Part shown: positions 34,609-41,229 of the stretch, piece by piece
Layout of the letters: every line of letters begins with the position of its first letter
Position numbering within the stretch: position 1 is the first letter of the stretch
From: Legionellaceae bacterium
GTDB taxonomy: Bacteria; Pseudomonadota; Gammaproteobacteria; Legionellales; Legionellaceae
DNA: 41,229 nucleotides
Direction of reading: 5' to 3'
Assembly: GCA_030157805.1 (NCBI GenBank)
Contig: JAOAUB010000064.1
Location: 1-41,229, forward strand
Notes under the pieces: generated by a model
Database searches by the model: none
What the model was told of the DNA's origin: nothing
What the model saw: the letters and a program-made list of their open reading frames with translations, nothing else
Made by a program: the position numbers and the translations under genes

Positions 34609-34623
34609 TTTTTTTATAGTCAC
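34601..34623 (+). terminator. Hairpin over the fadJ stop codon
   Basis: GTGACTA (34601-34607) and TAGTCAC (34617-34623) are perfect inverted copies around a T-rich loop; the arm includes the TAG stop (34606-34608). The T-run is in the loop, not after the stem, so this is only a possible terminator. Confidence 0.35.
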
Positions 34624-34874
34624 AAAGAATGATTTTTGTTGAAAAGCACTGACACTGAGCGCGCGGAGCATGTGAAATCGCGTACGCGCGCGCAGCGAAC
34701 CCCTGTTTGATAACACGAGCTGTCTTTTGGTATATTTTTCGCACTTGAGTTTTCAGCTGTGTTGCAAGAGCTTGCTCGTCATCGGTCATGTACAACCCTG
34801 AACATTCCCCTTTAGCGGAAATAATTTCTGATTGCTTATAGCGATAGCCTCTGCTGCCTGTATTGCGTTTAATA
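34624..34874 (-). other. Gap between fadJ and pyrE with a possible small minus-strand ORF
   Basis: A minus-strand frame is open from about 34900 to 34583, with an ATG at 34789 giving MTDDEQALATQLKTQVRKIY onwards (about 69 residues). No Shine-Dalgarno or known domain is seen, and it would run antisense into the fadJ end, so I do not call a gene. The middle holds an unusual GC-rich patch (about 34657-34697, with GCGCGCGG and CGCGTACGCGCGCGCAGCG), out of place in this AT-rich DNA. Otherwise nothing is supported. Confidence 0.25.
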
Positions 34875-35513
34875 TCAGGCTGGAGCCCCATAGAGTTCAA
34901 GATAATTTTTAATTCGCGCTACGGCATCTTGATTGTTTTGTTCTTCTAAATAATTTATTAAATCGTAAACATTAATTAAAGAAAGGACATTGATGCCTGT
35001 TGATTTGATGTCATGGAGTGTGAGTTGGTTATTTAAACCCCGTTCGCAGCGATCGAGTGTGATGACAACCGTTGTGAGTTTGCCTCCATGAGAATTGATT
35101 AATTGCTGAGCTCCACGAAAGGCAGTTCCCGCAGAAATGACATCATCAATGAGCACCGTGGCGCCTGATAATGGAGCACCAATCAAAATTCCGCCTTCAC
35201 CATGATCTTTTTCTTCTTTACGATTAAATGTGACGGTGCAGTTTATTCCGCGTTCAGCCAAAGCAAAAGCGGTTGCGGTAGCTAATGGAATGCCTTTGTA
35301 GGCGGGTCCAAAAAGATGTTCAAAATGAATGTTGTTTTTAATTAAAGTATCAGCGTAGTGCTCTCCTAAGCATCGCAAGGAATCACCGTGATAAAATAAT
35401 CCTGTATTAAAAAAATAAGGGCTTAAACGGCCTGATTTTAAAGTAAATTGGCCAAAACGAAGAATTCCGCGTTCTATAGCGAGGTGGATTAATGCTGATT
35501 TTGAATAGTCCAT
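34875..35513 (-). CDS. pyrE: Orotate phosphoribosyltransferase
   Basis: 212 residues from ATG 35513 (GAGA six bases before it); an ATG four codons upstream at 35525 lacks a ribosome-binding site. It joins orotate and PRPP to orotidine monophosphate in pyrimidine synthesis. Motifs: [45 protein letters not shown] (the flexible catalytic loop with Lys and His) and the PRPP-binding [16 protein letters not shown]. Length is like E. coli PyrE (213). Divergent from the cold-shock gene. Confidence 0.97.
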   Translation of the reverse strand: MDYSKSALIHLAIERGILRFGQFTLKSGRLSPYFFNTGLFYHGDSLRCLGEHYADTLIKNNIHFEHLFGPAYKGIPLATATAFALAERGINCTVTFNRKEEKDHGEGGILIGAPLSGATVLIDDVISAGTAFRGAQQLINSHGGKLTTVVITLDRCERGLNNQLTLHDIKSTGINVLSLINVYDLINYLEEQNNQDAVARIKNYLELYGAPA

Positions 35514-35546
35514 ATGGGCTCTCATGGAGTAATGTAAAAAAAATTG

Positions 35547-35574
35547 TTAACAATCAATAAAAAACTGTTATGCT
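35547..35574 (+). promoter_or_regulatory. Promoter of the cold-shock gene
   Basis: TTAACA (35547-35552, five of six) and TATGCT (35569-35574, four of six) are 16 bases apart. Transcription would begin near 35581, giving a leader of about 90 bases before the start codon, a feature of cold-shock mRNAs whose leaders fold to aid translation in the cold. Confidence 0.5.
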
Positions 35575-35671
35575 AGGTATTATATCAAGTTATCCTGTTA
35601 TGGATGTATACTTTTTTGACTTGGATAAAAGGGTGTGTGTTATATAGGTAAGCTAATCAAAGGGGAATTGA

Positions 35672-35905
35672 ATGTCTCAGCGAAATACGGGTCATGTTAA
35701 ATGGTTCAATGAAAAAAAAGGATTTGGGTTTATCGTTAATGAATCTGGCGAAGATGTTTTTGTTCATTACAAGGATATTCAAGGTGACGGATTCAAAACA
35801 TTGCATGAAAATGATGCAGTGACTTTTATCATTGATAAAGGTCCTAAAGGTTATAAAGCTCAGAGTGTTGAAGTTGTGACTGAGGCTGAGACCGAGCTAT
35901 CTTAA
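35672..35905 (+). CDS. Cold-shock domain protein (CspA family)
   Basis: 77 residues, a single cold-shock domain that binds single-stranded RNA/DNA. The RNP motifs are KGFGFIV and DVFVHY, with the aromatic residues needed for base stacking; [15 protein letters not shown] is the canonical opening. A short acidic tail (TEAETELS) extends beyond the usual 70 residues. AAGGGGA precedes the ATG. Whether it is cold-induced or constitutive cannot be told from sequence. Divergent from pyrE. Confidence 0.95.
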   Translation: MSQRNTGHVKWFNEKKGFGFIVNESGEDVFVHYKDIQGDGFKTLHENDAVTFIIDKGPKGYKAQSVEVVTEAETELS

Positions 35906-35979
35906 AAAATAATTCAGCTAATAAAAACAGAGTTAAGAGACCGAGAGCCTTATCAACAGACTCTGATGTTTAGTCATAT

Positions 35980-36043
35980 CCCTTCCACGCGTTTTTGTCG
36001 CCACAACAAGGGCTGCAAGGTAACTCAACCCAGGGTGGAAGGG
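35980..36043. repeat. Inverted repeat CCCTTCCAC/GTGGAAGGG enclosing 46 bases
   Basis: Nine-base perfect arms at 35980-35988 and 36035-36043. The enclosed bases are comparatively GC-rich and have several short complementary segments, so a folded RNA is possible. No gene in the surrounding gap 35906-36183; the palindrome TCATCATATGATGA (about 36059-36072) and the hairpin GGTCAT-GTT-ATGACC (36091-36105) followed by ATTGTTTTTT are also here; the last could terminate a transcript coming from the cold-shock gene. Confidence 0.45.
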
Positions 36044-36090
36044 GGTGAGCTACCACGATCATCATATGATGAATAACAGTCACCTAACTA

Positions 36091-36115
36091 GGTCATGTTA
36101 TGACCATTGTTTTTT
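36091..36115 (+). terminator. Hairpin with T-run in front of trhP
   Basis: GGTCAT (36091-36096), three-base loop, ATGACC (36100-36105), then ATTGTTTTTT. Short stem but a true T-run follows, so it is a plausible Rho-independent terminator on the plus strand. Confidence 0.5.
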
Positions 36116-36120
36116 ATGGC

Positions 36121-36150
36121 TTGACCTAATTGACTAATAATCGTTATTAT
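36121..36150 (+). promoter_or_regulatory. Promoter of trhP
   Basis: TTGACC (36121-36126) and TATTAT (36145-36150), each five of six, are separated by 18 bases. A perfect TATAAT at 36170-36175 lies only eight bases before the ATG and, if used, would give a nearly leaderless mRNA; its -35 is poor. Confidence 0.5.
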
Positions 36151-36183
36151 TCGCAGCAGTTTTGCTTTATATAATGAACTTCT

Positions 36184-37491
36184 ATGAATAGCCCAGAGTT
36201 ACTTTCTCCCGCGGGATCCTTAAAGCGCATGCGTCGTGCTTATGCTTATGGTGCTGATGCAGTGTATGCCGGTCAGCCTCGCTATAGTTTGCGTGCGCGT
36301 AATAATGAGTTTACGCATGAAAATATCGTGATTGGTATTCAGGAAGCGCATGCTCAAGGTAAGCAGTTTTTTGTTGCTAGCAACATTATTCCTCAAAATA
36401 ATAAAATTAAAACTTATTTGGATGATTTATCTGAAGTTATTGAGGCCGGGCCTGATGCTTTGATTATGGCAGATCCAGGTTTAATCATGATGGTTCGTGA
36501 GCGTTGGCCCGATATTCCAGTTCATCTCTCCGTGCAAAGTAACGTGATGAATTATGCGTCCGTTAAATTTTGGAAAACAATTGGAGTATCCCGCATTATT
36601 CTTTCTCGAGAACTTTCGTTGAAGGAAATTCAAATTATTCGTGACGAATGTCCAGACATTGAGTTAGAGGTTTTTGTGCACGGAGCATTGTGTATGGCTT
36701 ACTCCGGTCGCTGTTTATTGTCGGGTTATTTTAATCATCGGGATCCTAATCAAGGCGCTTGTACTAATGCGTGTCGCTGGAAGTATGATCTTAAAGAAGG
36801 AAAAGAGGATGAGTGGGGTAATGTTCAGGTTAAGGAACCAGCGGCTTTGCCTAAATCCTATGTTTTTGAGCAAATGCCGCAGCGCGAAGGGGCCATGAAT
36901 ACTATTGAAGAAGATGAACATGGAACTTATCTATTTAATTCCAAAGATCTACGCGCTATTCAGCATATTGAAGCGATGGCGAAGATGGGAATTGATTGTG
37001 TTAAAATAGAAGGGCGCACTAAATCAGATTTTTATGTGGCACGAACCGCCCAGCTTTATCGCCAAGCTATTGATGATGCTGTTGCTGGAAAGCCTTTTGA
37101 CTGGAAGCTAATGGATGCCTTGGAAGGGCTCTCTTCGCGTGGATATACGGAGGGTTTTTATCGACGTCACGTGCCAGACGAGTATCAGAGCTATAATGAT
37201 CGAAGTGATAGCAATATAAAACAACAAGTCGTGGCTTCAATGTTAGACTATGATTCGTCTAGAGCGATGTTGACAGTGAATACTAAAAACCAATTTTCGG
37301 TCGGGGATACTATTGAAGTGATGTTGCCAACAGGTAATCAAGTCATTACTTTAGAAGCTCTAGAGGACAGCGACGGCCATGCGATTGAACGTGCCGCAGG
37401 CAGTGATCACGTTGTTAAGATTCCTGTTAATTTGCAAGACAGTGACCAGCTTGAGCACGGATATTTAATAAGGCATTGGATCGCAGAATAG
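36184..37491 (+). CDS. trhP: tRNA 5-hydroxyuridine synthesis protein TrhP (U32 peptidase family, YegQ)
   Basis: 435 residues. TrhP/YegQ proteins of the U32 family hydroxylate U34 of tRNAs (ho5U, the precursor of cmo5U) using prephenate. The opening PELLSPAGSLKRMRRAYAYG, the middle VHLSVQSNVMNYASVKFW, and especially EVFVHGALCMAYSGRCLLSG with two Cys, then NQGACTNACRWKYDL with two more, form the four-cysteine Fe-S binding pattern of this family. A C-terminal beta-barrel (residues about 345-435) is present, as in YegQ. No good Shine-Dalgarno precedes the ATG. The gene is free-standing. Confidence 0.92.
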   Translation: MNSPELLSPAGSLKRMRRAYAYGADAVYAGQPRYSLRARNNEFTHENIVIGIQEAHAQGKQFFVASNIIPQNNKIKTYLDDLSEVIEAGPDALIMADPGLIMMVRERWPDIPVHLSVQSNVMNYASVKFWKTIGVSRIILSRELSLKEIQIIRDECPDIELEVFVHGALCMAYSGRCLLSGYFNHRDPNQGACTNACRWKYDLKEGKEDEWGNVQVKEPAALPKSYVFEQMPQREGAMNTIEEDEHGTYLFNSKDLRAIQHIEAMAKMGIDCVKIEGRTKSDFYVARTAQLYRQAIDDAVAGKPFDWKLMDALEGLSSRGYTEGFYRRHVPDEYQSYNDRSDSNIKQQVVASMLDYDSSRAMLTVNTKNQFSVGDTIEVMLPTGNQVITLEALEDSDGHAIERAAGSDHVVKIPVNLQDSDQLEHGYLIRHWIAE

Positions 37492-37546
37492 GTAATTGTA
37501 ACTTAAGGTTACGTTATGAGTTTGATTTGAAATACGAGGACGAGTT

Positions 37547-38860
37547 ATGGTTTTGCAGGAATGCAATTTATTAAGAAAAAGGACTTTTTTTCCCTTGTTT
37601 TTGACGCAGTTTTGCGGTGCTTTTAATGACAATGCTTTTAAGCTGTCGATGTTGACGCTCATTAGTTATTATTTAACACAATCACAGGTAGCCTCAGAGT
37701 ATTATCAAGTTTTAGCCAGTGCTTTATTTATTTTTCCTTTCTTTATTTTTTCAGCAACCGCAGGACAACTTGCCGATAAGTACGATAAAGCGACAATAAC
37801 CCGTATTGTTAAATTTTTTGAGTTATTACTGATGCTTTTGGGCAGTTTTGCCCTGCTCCATGGCAATATTGTGATAATGATGCTTGTTTTAATGGGGATG
37901 GGGCTTCATTCTACTTTTTTTGGTCCTATAAAATATGCCATATTGCCTGATCATTTATTAGAAGAACAATTATTACCGGCAACTGCCTTGATTGAGGCGA
38001 GCACTTTTATGGCTATTTTATTAGGGACGACCTTAGGTGCCTTAGTGATTGGAGGCTCAGGGAAAGCACCGGTGTATAGTATTATGATGATTAATGGATT
38101 TGCACTTATTGGCTTTATATCGAGTTTTTTTATTCCCAAAGCTCCACCAAGTTCGGTTGATCTTAAAATTGATTGGCAAATTTGGCGTTCGACCAAAACA
38201 ATGTTAATGACGACGTTTAGTCATCGCGAAGCTCTTCCTGTGGTGTTAACTATTTCATGGTTTTGGTTGATTGGTGCCGTCCTCCTGACAAAGCTTCCTG
38301 ATTATGTTCATTACGTTTTAAATGCTGATACCAACGTATTTGCTTTGTTTTTAGCCTTGTTTTCAATAGGCATTGCATTAGGCTCGTTGGCGATTAGCCG
38401 CTTTTTAGCCGGAGTGATTACCTTACGGTATGTTCCTTGGACGATGTTATTGCTCTCATTCTTTGTGTTTGATATTTATTGGGCAACATCCATGGAATTA
38501 CCTGAGCGATCTCAAGAACTTTTGTCGTTGTTGTCTTTTTTATTTTCATGGAATCATTTAAGAATTATCATGGATTTTTTCTTTTTTTCATTTTGTTCTG
38601 GGTTGTTTATCGTGCCTTTGTATACTTATTTACAAGTGAGCTGTGAAGATAAACGACGCGCTCGTGTTATTGCTGCAAACAATATTGTGAGCGCCATTGC
38701 TATGGTAAGTGGTAGTGTGATTGTTATGATCATGATGAAGTTAAAGCTAACGATGGCATTTATTTTTTTATTTTTATCGGTATTAAATGCAATCGTTGCG
38801 CTATTATTTTGGCTTACTGCAAAAACAGTCATTCATCATCGTGTAACCAGTCTCGGGTAG
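37547..38860 (+). CDS. MFS transporter, LplT-like lysophospholipid transporter
   Basis: 437 residues with about 11-12 hydrophobic helices, the MFS fold. The opening [23 protein letters not shown] carries the FNDNAFK motif characteristic of LplT and of the MFS half of fused LplT-Aas proteins; [18 protein letters not shown] is the MFS loop 2-3 motif; [20 protein letters not shown] is a second LplT hallmark. In E. coli LplT flips lysophosphatidylethanolamine inward for re-acylation by Aas; no acyltransferase gene is adjacent here. The 3' end overlaps the convergent hemF by 32 bases. Confidence 0.88.
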   Translation: MVLQECNLLRKRTFFPLFLTQFCGAFNDNAFKLSMLTLISYYLTQSQVASEYYQVLASALFIFPFFIFSATAGQLADKYDKATITRIVKFFELLLMLLGSFALLHGNIVIMMLVLMGMGLHSTFFGPIKYAILPDHLLEEQLLPATALIEASTFMAILLGTTLGALVIGGSGKAPVYSIMMINGFALIGFISSFFIPKAPPSSVDLKIDWQIWRSTKTMLMTTFSHREALPVVLTISWFWLIGAVLLTKLPDYVHYVLNADTNVFALFLALFSIGIALGSLAISRFLAGVITLRYVPWTMLLLSFFVFDIYWATSMELPERSQELLSLLSFLFSWNHLRIIMDFFFFSFCSGLFIVPLYTYLQVSCEDKRRARVIAANNIVSAIAMVSGSVIVMIMMKLKLTMAFIFLFLSVLNAIVALLFWLTAKTVIHHRVTSLG

Positions 38861-39770
38861 GTAAAAAATCGGTGTAAAGTCGTGCTTCGGCTGAGCCTGG
38901 TTCGGGCTGCCAATCATAATGCCATTCCACTTCGGGAGGAAGTGACATAAGGATGGATTCAGTGCGTCCCCCGGATTGTAATCCAAAAAGAGTACCTCGA
39001 TCGTAAACTAAGTTAAACTCCACATAGCGTCCGCGACGATAGCGTTGAAACGCTTTTTCTTGTTCACCATAGGGTGTGTTTTTCCGTTTAAGTACAATAG
39101 GGGCATAGGCTTTTATAAAATGATCGCCAATGCTTTGCATTAGGGAGTAGCTGTTGTCGAATCCACCTTCATTAAAATCGTCAAAAAACAAACCGCCAAC
39201 GCCGCGAGCTTCCTGGCGATGTTTAATATAAAAATACTGATCACAATTTGTTTTAAAACGAGGATAAATGCTGTCACCAAAGGGCTTGCAAGCCGACTTT
39301 GCTGTTTTATGCCAATGATGGCAATCCTCATGGAAACCATAATAAGGCGTTAAATCAAATCCGCCGCCAAACCACCAGACAGCGGGATGATTTTCTTTTT
39401 CTGCGACAAAAAAGCGTACATTGGCGTGTGTTGTTGGAATAAAAGGATTTTCAGGATGAATAATTAATGAAACACCTAACGCTTGAAAGGAACAGCCTGT
39501 TAATTCTTGTCGATGAAGGCTTGCGGAAGGGGGAAGTTCTGTGCCATAAACATGAGAAAAATTGACACCAGCTTTAGCAAACACGGCGCCATTCTCAAGA
39601 GCACAACTGATGCCACCGCCACCGAGTGGTCTTTCCCAGCGGTCGTGTTTAAATTTTTTTTTACCATCAATATTTTCAAGTTCACGGCAAATATCGTGTT
39701 GTAATGAGAGTAAGTAATTTTTTATTTGATCAATGGCATTGCTTGGTAAAAGGGATGGGTTATTAGGCAT
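38829..39770 (-). CDS. hemF: Oxygen-dependent coproporphyrinogen III oxidase
   Basis: 313 residues (E. coli 299). It decarboxylates coproporphyrinogen III to protoporphyrinogen IX with O2 in haem synthesis (cytoplasm). Conserved parts: [28 protein letters not shown] region, [24 protein letters not shown] with HEDCHHWH, and FDDFNEGGF, plus [20 protein letters not shown] near the C-terminus. All active-site histidines/aspartates I expect are present. The gene ends inside the 3' end of the convergent transporter gene; its start is 72 bases from the divergent transpeptidase gene. Confidence 0.97.
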   Translation of the reverse strand: MPNNPSLLPSNAIDQIKNYLLSLQHDICRELENIDGKKKFKHDRWERPLGGGGISCALENGAVFAKAGVNFSHVYGTELPPSASLHRQELTGCSFQALGVSLIIHPENPFIPTTHANVRFFVAEKENHPAVWWFGGGFDLTPYYGFHEDCHHWHKTAKSACKPFGDSIYPRFKTNCDQYFYIKHRQEARGVGGLFFDDFNEGGFDNSYSLMQSIGDHFIKAYAPIVLKRKNTPYGEQEKAFQRYRRGRYVEFNLVYDRGTLFGLQSGGRTESILMSLPPEVEWHYDWQPEPGSAEARLYTDFLPTRDWLHDDE

Positions 39771-39798
39771 AAAGAACTCCGATAATTCAATATTTGAG

Positions 39799-39817
39799 CT
39801 ATATTAACTTAATATAG
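39799..39817. promoter_or_regulatory. 19-bp palindrome in the divergent hemF / transpeptidase promoter region
   Basis: CTATATTAA (39799-39807), central C, TTAATATAG (39809-39817): perfect 9-base arms. The gap between the two divergent start codons is only 72 bases, so a regulator binding here could control both. TTTAATATA is repeated two bases to the right (39820-39828). The binding protein is unknown. Confidence 0.45.
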
Positions 39818-39842
39818 GTTTAATATAAATCAGGAAAATAGT

Positions 39843-41132
39843 ATGAAAGAAAAGTTGCTATTAGTCTTGCTAACTGGGGTTTTTATTACTGCATTTTCAC
39901 TGCCTACCGCCGATTTTCTGCAAGAACAAACCATAAAATACACGGACAATCCAACGATCAATGAAATTATGCTTAAGGAAAATGCTGAGATGATTGATCC
40001 TGAAACGATACTTTTGCCATTGAATGAAATAAAACATATGTTGTATCAACAAGGAATTACTTTAAACAGGGGTGTGATTAATAAAGTATTAACGACATTG
40101 CAATGCACAGCACCTTCTAATCTTGAACCAAATACCATACTCACGGTGATTGATTATTCGCTACCATCCAATGAAAAACGGTTGTGGGTGTTTGATTTGA
40201 AGCAGAAAAAATTACTTTTTCATACTTATGTTGCGCACGGCATTAAATCAGGCGCATTAATGACAGATTATTTTTCCAACAAAAATGACAGCAAAGCAAG
40301 CAGTATGGGGGTTTACAAGACTGAAAAAGCTTATCATGGCCGCGAGGGTTTAACCTTGCGATTAGAGGGTTTGGAAAAAGGATTTAATGATAACGCGATG
40401 AGTCGTTCTATTGTGATGCATGGTGGTTGGTACGTTGATGAGAATTTCATAAAAAAATACGGCCGTCCAGGGCGTAGTTGGGGGTGTCCGGCACTGCCTT
40501 TGGAGTTAACTGAGCCTATTATTAAAACAATCAAAAATCATTCATTATTGGTTGTGTATTACCCTAGCGATCATTGGTTTTCAAGTTCGAGATTTCTTAA
40601 TTGTCATCATTTATCGCCAGGGCAATTTCTTGCTCAGAGGTCGTTTGACAACAATTTACTTTCAAAAGAAAGTGAGCGAGAGGCAATTATTTTTGTCGAT
40701 CTGAATGGTAATAATCAACGTGAAGAGAATGAACCTATTATTGTTGTTGCTGCTGATAATTATGAACAGTTGTTCCATACCAAAGCCCCATTGGCACGGA
40801 TGTTGCGACGACAAATTAATCATGTTGAGTATATTGCGCTAAGTAATGCGGAGTTTAGTCAGTTGCTTGCAAGGAATAATAAAATAATGAATGAAGAGAA
40901 GAAAATGAATTTAGATAGTGTGTCTTTGGTGATTCCTGAGGTGACTATGGAGCGGGGTTATTACATTACTCATATGAAAATAGTCAGTTTAGGAAAAATC
41001 AAACAAGTCATATTGAATTTAAATTCATCGCAAAAAGACCAAACACAACCCCATTACACTGTTTATTTTGAATCAAGATCGGCGATTAATTTACGTTTTA
41101 CCAACCGTTTTATTCGTTGGTTGGGACTTTAA
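39843..41132 (+). CDS. Murein L,D-transpeptidase (YkuD_2 family), EnhA-like
   Basis: 429 residues. An N-terminal hydrophobic stretch (LLLVLLTGVFITAFSLPTA) is a signal peptide or anchor. The catalytic domain covers about 95-240: a beta-strand run with LTVIDYSLPSNEKRLWVFDL, then SIVMHGGWYVDENFIKKYG and RSWGCPALPL, giving H193 and nucleophile C215 of the L,D-transpeptidase signature in the variant found in the YkuD_2 subgroup. Such enzymes make 3-3 peptidoglycan cross-links or attach proteins. Annotated Legionella 'EnhA' proteins belong to this group, hence the comparison. The 190-residue C-terminal extension is unrecognised. CAGGAAA precedes the ATG. Confidence 0.88.
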   Translation: MKEKLLLVLLTGVFITAFSLPTADFLQEQTIKYTDNPTINEIMLKENAEMIDPETILLPLNEIKHMLYQQGITLNRGVINKVLTTLQCTAPSNLEPNTILTVIDYSLPSNEKRLWVFDLKQKKLLFHTYVAHGIKSGALMTDYFSNKNDSKASSMGVYKTEKAYHGREGLTLRLEGLEKGFNDNAMSRSIVMHGGWYVDENFIKKYGRPGRSWGCPALPLELTEPIIKTIKNHSLLVVYYPSDHWFSSSRFLNCHHLSPGQFLAQRSFDNNLLSKESEREAIIFVDLNGNNQREENEPIIVVAADNYEQLFHTKAPLARMLRRQINHVEYIALSNAEFSQLLARNNKIMNEEKKMNLDSVSLVIPEVTMERGYYITHMKIVSLGKIKQVILNLNSSQKDQTQPHYTVYFESRSAINLRFTNRFIRWLGL

Positions 41133-41144
41133 TGTTTTAGGGAG

Positions 41145-41229
41145 TGTTTACAATTCATCGCCACCGCTTTATTTTTGGTTTCAAAAATGGCTAATGTTGA
41201 GTTAAATCCAGGTTCATTCACAAATTTTC
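41145..41229. mobile_element. Copy of the element-end repeat at the right edge
   Basis: TGTTTACAATTCATC (41145-41159) is identical to the left arm at 16192-16206, followed by CACC as there. It begins 13 bases after the transpeptidase stop and the sequence continues to the window edge without a supported gene, so this may be the end of an insertion element or repeat lying outside the window. Confidence 0.4.

Noticed and set aside
37500-37515. GTAAC-TTAAG-GTTAC inverted repeat after trhP
   Set aside because: Five-base arms with no T-run; too weak to call a terminator.

Overview
The window most likely comes from a Legionella species, probably not L. pneumophila itself, or from a close relative in the Legionellaceae. 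The DNA is AT-rich and the gene content is characteristic: an enhB-enhC pair (enhanced-entry proteins with Sel1 repeats), letA (GacA-type regulator) next to uvrC, legiolysin (hpd) in an aromatic/branched amino-acid catabolic cluster, a DUF3757-like secreted protein, a Kdo hydroxylase, and several small secreted or membrane proteins without obvious homologues. All assignments are by reading motifs; no database search was run.

Layout. (1) 1-1720: a decayed accessory region abutting the 3' end of a tRNA-Leu(CAA) gene. It holds the C-terminal part of a large effector-like protein, a scrap that looks like the C-terminus of a VirD4/TraG coupling protein, a truncated transposase start fused to that scrap, another small fragment, and a perfect inverted repeat that includes the tRNA CCA end. 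This looks like the remains of an integrated mobile element. (2) 1820-10000: housekeeping genes icd, clpS-clpA, an LPS-core-type glycosyltransferase, letA and uvrC. (3) 10090-14240: enhB and enhC, without an adjacent enhA. (4) 14270-16180: rpsT, Kdo hydroxylase and a Dps-like protein. (5) 16180-16700: a 520-bp gene-free AT-rich stretch with two palindromes and repeated TTGAGT hexamers. (6) 16700-22022: two unrecognised proteins (one membrane-anchored coiled coil), an HtrA-type protease overlapping a CAP-domain protein, and the lipoprotein exporter pair LolF (LolC/E-like)-LolD. (7) 22188-25312: asnS on the minus strand and two small unknown exported/membrane proteins, then maiA. (8) 24686-28158 minus: a tightly packed operon ldh-omt-hpd-maiA for leucine/tyrosine-type amino-acid breakdown, leading to homogentisate. 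(9) 28338-31067: glycerophosphodiesterase, a UgpB-like binding protein and a membrane protein. (10) 31259-34608: a fadI-fadJ beta-oxidation pair. (11) 34875-41132: pyrE, a cold-shock protein, trhP, an LplT-like transporter, hemF, and a YkuD_2 L,D-transpeptidase of the EnhA type.

The most intriguing points are the tRNA-adjacent graveyard, an element-end-like repeat present both at 16192-16258 and at the right edge (41145 on), the separation of the EnhA-like transpeptidase from enhBC, the repeat-bearing leader ahead of the unknown 16700-18304 gene pair, and the near-perfect palindrome in the 72-bp divergent gap between hemF and the transpeptidase. No rRNA genes or CRISPR arrays were seen. Several start codons were moved from the longest possible reading frame to a start with a visible Shine-Dalgarno (letA TTG at 7447, enhC at 10706, dps at 15743, lolD at 21324, ldh at 28158, the membrane protein at 30366, the thiolase at 31259).
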